A stretch of 64,000 bases of DNA from Chinchilla lanigera (lineage: Eukaryota > Chordata > Mammalia > Rodentia > Chinchillidae). The notes beneath the pieces are model-generated. The model was not told the origin of the DNA and made no database searches. It saw nothing but the letters and a program-made list of their open reading frames with translations. Positions 61,130 to 64,000 of this stretch are shown here, piece by piece. Each line of letters begins with the position of its first letter. The stretch's first letter is position 1. The DNA lies in contig NW_004955418.1 in assembly GCF_000276665.1 (NCBI RefSeq), positions 5,414,280 to 5,478,279 of the forward strand, read 5' to 3'. Made by a program: the position numbers and the translations under genes.

Positions 61130-61282
61130 TTTTTTCTTTCTTTTTGAGACAGGGTCTTGCTATGTGGTTCAGGCTGGCCTTGTGCTCACTTTGTAGCCCA
61201 GGCTAGTCTCGAACTCACAACGATCCTTCTGCCTCAGCCTTCTGAGTGCTGGGATTACAGGCGTATGCCACCATGCTCGGCT
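61130..61282 (-). repeat. B1-type SINE, antisense, with target duplication
   Basis: TTTGAGACAGGGTCTTGCTA ... GAGTGCTGGGATTACAGGCG ... CCACCATGCTCGGC. TTCACTTTCT lies on both sides. Confidence 0.93.
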
Positions 61283-62087
61283 TTGACATTCACTTTCTAC
61301 ATAGACTTGTGCCCTGTAACCCTTGACATATTTTTCACAAAATAGGTTCTGAATGAATACTAAATTATTTAAAAATCTGTAATTGGATCAGAATTTAAGA
61401 ATACAATTTTCCTTCTCCATGTATAAAATACGAAAGATAAAACAATACTTTTCTGGAGATGTTAAAAGTATTAAATGTATACTGACAAAGAATGCTGAGT
61501 TCTAAATAAGAGTGTACCTAAGTGAAGTGTACTATAGTATTGTTACTTTTTATGACAGACACAGTGCTCAGAATTTAACCATTTTGGTTTATCAGGGTGG
61601 GCTGATTTTTCAAATGTGCAGCAGTTCATTGGAAGCAACTAATTTTTGAAATTTAGAAAAGATTCTTCTTGTTCTTTGTTACTTTTTCTGGGGAAAAGTG
61701 GTTTGGTGTATTTGCCTGTGTCCTTCTCTGCACTAATACATTTTAAGCATTTGCCTTTTCTTCCGGTTGAATTCCGTTACAGAAAATTTAAAGATTCATT
61801 TGAGTATTTTTTTTCTGACCTCTTTGTGTATTTCTAAAACCTGTTTCTAAGGCCACCTTTGTGCTTTCATTTTCTCTTCCTGTCCTGTTAGATTCTTTTT
61901 GAACTTCGTCAGGTTTTCCCAGATGAGAAACTCAGCATCTTATCAAGCTCCTTCTTGCCCTTTCTGTTCTTATTTCCAGAGAGGCCGGGGTGTGGGTGTG
62001 GATAGGGATCTTGTGTGCAGAGCGGACTCCCTTCATTTTGTGGAAGTGAAAGTGGAGTAGAGGAAACCATGCAGTTTGTATATCCAT

Positions 62088-62197
62088 TTTTTTTTTTTTT
62101 TTTTTTTTTTTTTGGTTTTTCTCCGGTACCGGGAACCGAACTCACGACCTTGCGCTTGCCGGGCAGGCGCTTTGCCGCTGAGCTAAATCCCCAGCCC
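62088..62197 (-). repeat. Young ID SINE, antisense, with target duplication
   Basis: Long T tract, TTTCTCCGGTACCGGGAACC ... TTGCGCTTGCCGGGCAGGCG ... GAGCTAAATCCCCAGCCC. TGTATATCCAT flanks it (62077-62087 and 62198-62208). Nearly all CpG sites are unmutated. Confidence 0.95.
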
Positions 62198-63334
62198 TGT
62201 ATATCCATCTTAAAACATGCTCATTCTCTAGAATTTTCTTTCTGACTTTCCAGCTGTTCTGAAGAATCAGTGATTTTACTTTGTCTAAGCTTTACTGACC
62301 TTGAAGCTTCTTGTCTTCTCATGTCTTCACATGAACTCCCTACTGTACTTAAGTCCGTCTCCAGTTCACAGAAAAACAATGTGTAACGTAACAACCACTG
62401 TTACATTATACTGTTACTCCTATCATTTTGCTTTGAAATGTTTTGGTTTTGTCTATACTGTTATTTTGTTGTTTCCTTTTAATTCTCTTTAAAATTAAAA
62501 AAAAAAGGAATAATTCCTCAAAGTGTGCTATAGATGAAAGAGTAATGTTGAGTAGCATCTGTGTTTAGAAATGATTCAGATTTCATATCAGGGAATTTTT
62601 TCTGTTACACATTTTCAACACTAAACACGAATTTTCACAGTTTCATCATGGAGATGGCCCCATTCTATATCTGTCCTAAGATTTAGTGGAGTGAATCATT
62701 TTCCCCATTAAACTTGTTCTGTACTTCTGTTTATTCCTTTAGGACTGATTAATAGAGTTAACATTACTGAGGTATGTGATATTTTTCAAGATTCGTTACA
62801 GATTTCCAAGTAACTTTGGAAAAGGTAGTCCCACATAAAAATACGAAGGAATAATATGTCTGTTGAACACAACTTTAACTTGTTGGGGACGTTTTACTTC
62901 AAATTCTAATTCAGCAATGATCTGTCTGGATATCTGTCTGTTACGTTAAAGCGTTAGAGACATTACTGATGGTCCCAAAATTTACAGAGCTTCAAATTCA
63001 AAGTAGTTTATTTTAAATACAGAAAATCATTTTAACAATGATTTATCTATAAAGTCAGTCTTTGGCATTACTTAGGAAGCCTTTTGGTTGCTTACTTTTT
63101 CAGGAAGATGGAAAGATTCCTCTAGCATCCCTTTGAAAATTTTTCTTCAGAGAGAGAGTAGACATAGTTTGTGTGCTTCAGTAGGCATAAACACATTTAA
63201 AAAGTAAAAGTTATTAGTAGGAATGTTATTACTTCCCATCAGTTTTATACTTTAGCTTCTCATGCTGGCACTCACCACCTTAAAAGTAGCGTATTGTCTA
63301 CATGGAGGTAATATTGCTACTATTTCTCAGATAT

Positions 63335-63475
63335 TCACAGTGGTGTGCTGTCTGTGCCAGGCACCTGTGTGCATCTTCTCACTTAACTTATTTTATAGAT
63401 AAAGAGATAGTTACAACTAAATAATTGTTTTAAGTGAACACACTCAGTTAATTAGCTGGTGCCAGAGCCCTTCCT
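63335..63475 (+). repeat. MIR SINE
   Basis: TCTGTGCCAGGCACCTGTGT, TTATTTTATAGATAAAGAGA and CAGTTAATTAGCTGGTGCC. Confidence 0.82.
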
Positions 63476-64000
63476 CTATATTACGTCTCACTGTTAGAGG
63501 AAGGAGTTGCAGTATCACAACAGTGGGTAGGCTGAGTAATTCTGCTCTTAGTGTTAATTCTAAAATCTATGATTGTATGATAATGTTCCTTTGTACCATG
63601 TGATATTTGCTGATTTACAAATGCTTCTAAGCGATAACATATCGTAATCACTTCTGTGTCTCTTTTTGCAATTTATTTGTAATATTAATGATATATGTGG
63701 GTTAATAACACTATTTTTGAGCTAGTTTGTGTAGCTGTGGATGTTTCTGAGTATAATCAAATTATGATAAGATATGGAATCAACGGAAGTTTGCCTTTAA
63801 ACAAAATAAGCTATTTTAGAGATCTTGGATTTATGAGATTATGGGAATACAGCCACTAAAAGTTCCTCATAGACAACTAGAAAATAGATCAAGAGCTCCA
63901 GGAAGAATTTGGAAATAGGTCCAGATTGAGGAATTACTTGCAAAGTGGGTAATTGAAGAAATGGGATTGAATGTAATTTTCAAGGGAGCAAGATTAGAAG

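Larger units (their letters stand above)
14780..64000 (+). other. PJA2: PJA2 gene, 5' part (runs off the right edge)
   Basis: Gene-level entry; the start is an estimate within the CpG island. Coding pieces are 36629-36659, 37907-38107, 39446-40481, 50446-50631 and 60803-60988. Each has GT-AG borders, and the split codons join in one open frame: 1,640 bases, 546 codons plus two bases. The protein reads as Praja-2, known from family knowledge as a RING-H2 E3 ubiquitin ligase of about 700 residues that binds cAMP-dependent protein kinase regulatory subunits and marks them for proteasomal degradation, sustaining PKA signalling. The window covers the N-terminal and central acidic region. The C-terminal RING-H2 zinc-binding domain and most of the region reported to bind PKA regulatory subunits are not here. 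No frameshift or stop interrupts the joined frame, so the gene looks intact as far as seen. The paralogue PJA1 is less likely, because its coding region sits mostly in one exon. Confidence 0.95.
60989..64000 (+). other. PJA2: PJA2 intron 6 (start; incomplete)
   Basis: Begins GTGTGT and reaches the window edge without a further exon. It holds one B1, one young ID and one MIR. I recognise nothing in 61290-62075, 62210-63330 and 63480-64000. Confidence 0.85.

Noticed and set aside
62015..62245. Open frame through the young ID SINE
   Set aside because: The coding potential is the translated SINE and its poly(T) tract.
60989..64000. Next PJA2 exon with the RING-H2 domain
   Set aside because: I looked for the continuation after Asp-Trp-Ser and for the Cys/His RING pattern in all + frames and found neither, so it lies beyond the edge.

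Overview
This window is mammalian nuclear DNA carrying the 5' three-quarters of one recognisable protein-coding gene, PJA2 (Praja-2, a RING-H2 E3 ubiquitin ligase), on the + strand. Support comes from an AT-rich, intron-rich layout, one CpG-island promoter, GT-AG exons that splice into a PJA2-like protein, and mammalian repeats (L1, L2, MIR, MaLR LTRs, hAT-Charlie). Many 7SL-derived B1-type SINEs and tRNA-derived ID SINEs, including B1-ID composites, point to a rodent. The ID consensus (box A ...TTAGCTCAG..., 3' end ...GGTACCGG + A tail) and the L1 3' ends look non-murid, but I cannot name the species from sequence alone.

Layout. 1 to about 14,000 is upstream intergenic DNA. It holds an ERVL-type LTR, MIRs, MER5-like hAT remnants and a 3.7 kb rodent L1 with an internal deletion, and shows no host exon. 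About 14,040-15,560 is a CpG island with CCAAT and GC boxes and no TATA box, broken by a 175-base run of N (15,056-15,230). A non-coding first exon probably ends at 14,862. Intron 1 (about 21.7 kb) is mostly old L1 plus SINEs and an L2. Coding starts in exon 2 (ATG at 36,629) and continues through exons 3 (37,907-38,107), 4 (39,446-40,481), 5 (50,446-50,631) and 6 (60,803-60,988). These give 1,640 coding bases, 546 complete codons plus two bases. Introns 4 and 5 are each about 10 kb. The remaining exons, including those for the RING-H2 domain, lie beyond the right edge; no further exon was found in 60,989-64,000.

How it works together. All functional signals serve one gene: a housekeeping-type promoter, a leader with a four-codon upstream ORF and a weak first AUG, then the acidic, serine-rich N-terminal and central parts of a ligase known to target PKA regulatory subunits. 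The rest is mobile-element sequence. All four younger-looking solo MaLR LTRs in the introns lie antisense to the gene, and so do most intronic L1 pieces.

I found no evidence of an undescribed biological system. The most unusual items are retrotransposition scars: a 41-base 5S rRNA fragment with a 12-bp target duplication and no poly(A); two poly(A)-only insertions with target duplications; two strongly 5'-truncated ID copies; and a short internally deleted mariner keeping both terminal repeats. In the gene, exons 5 and 6 have identical length and phase and share sequence motifs, suggesting an old exon duplication.
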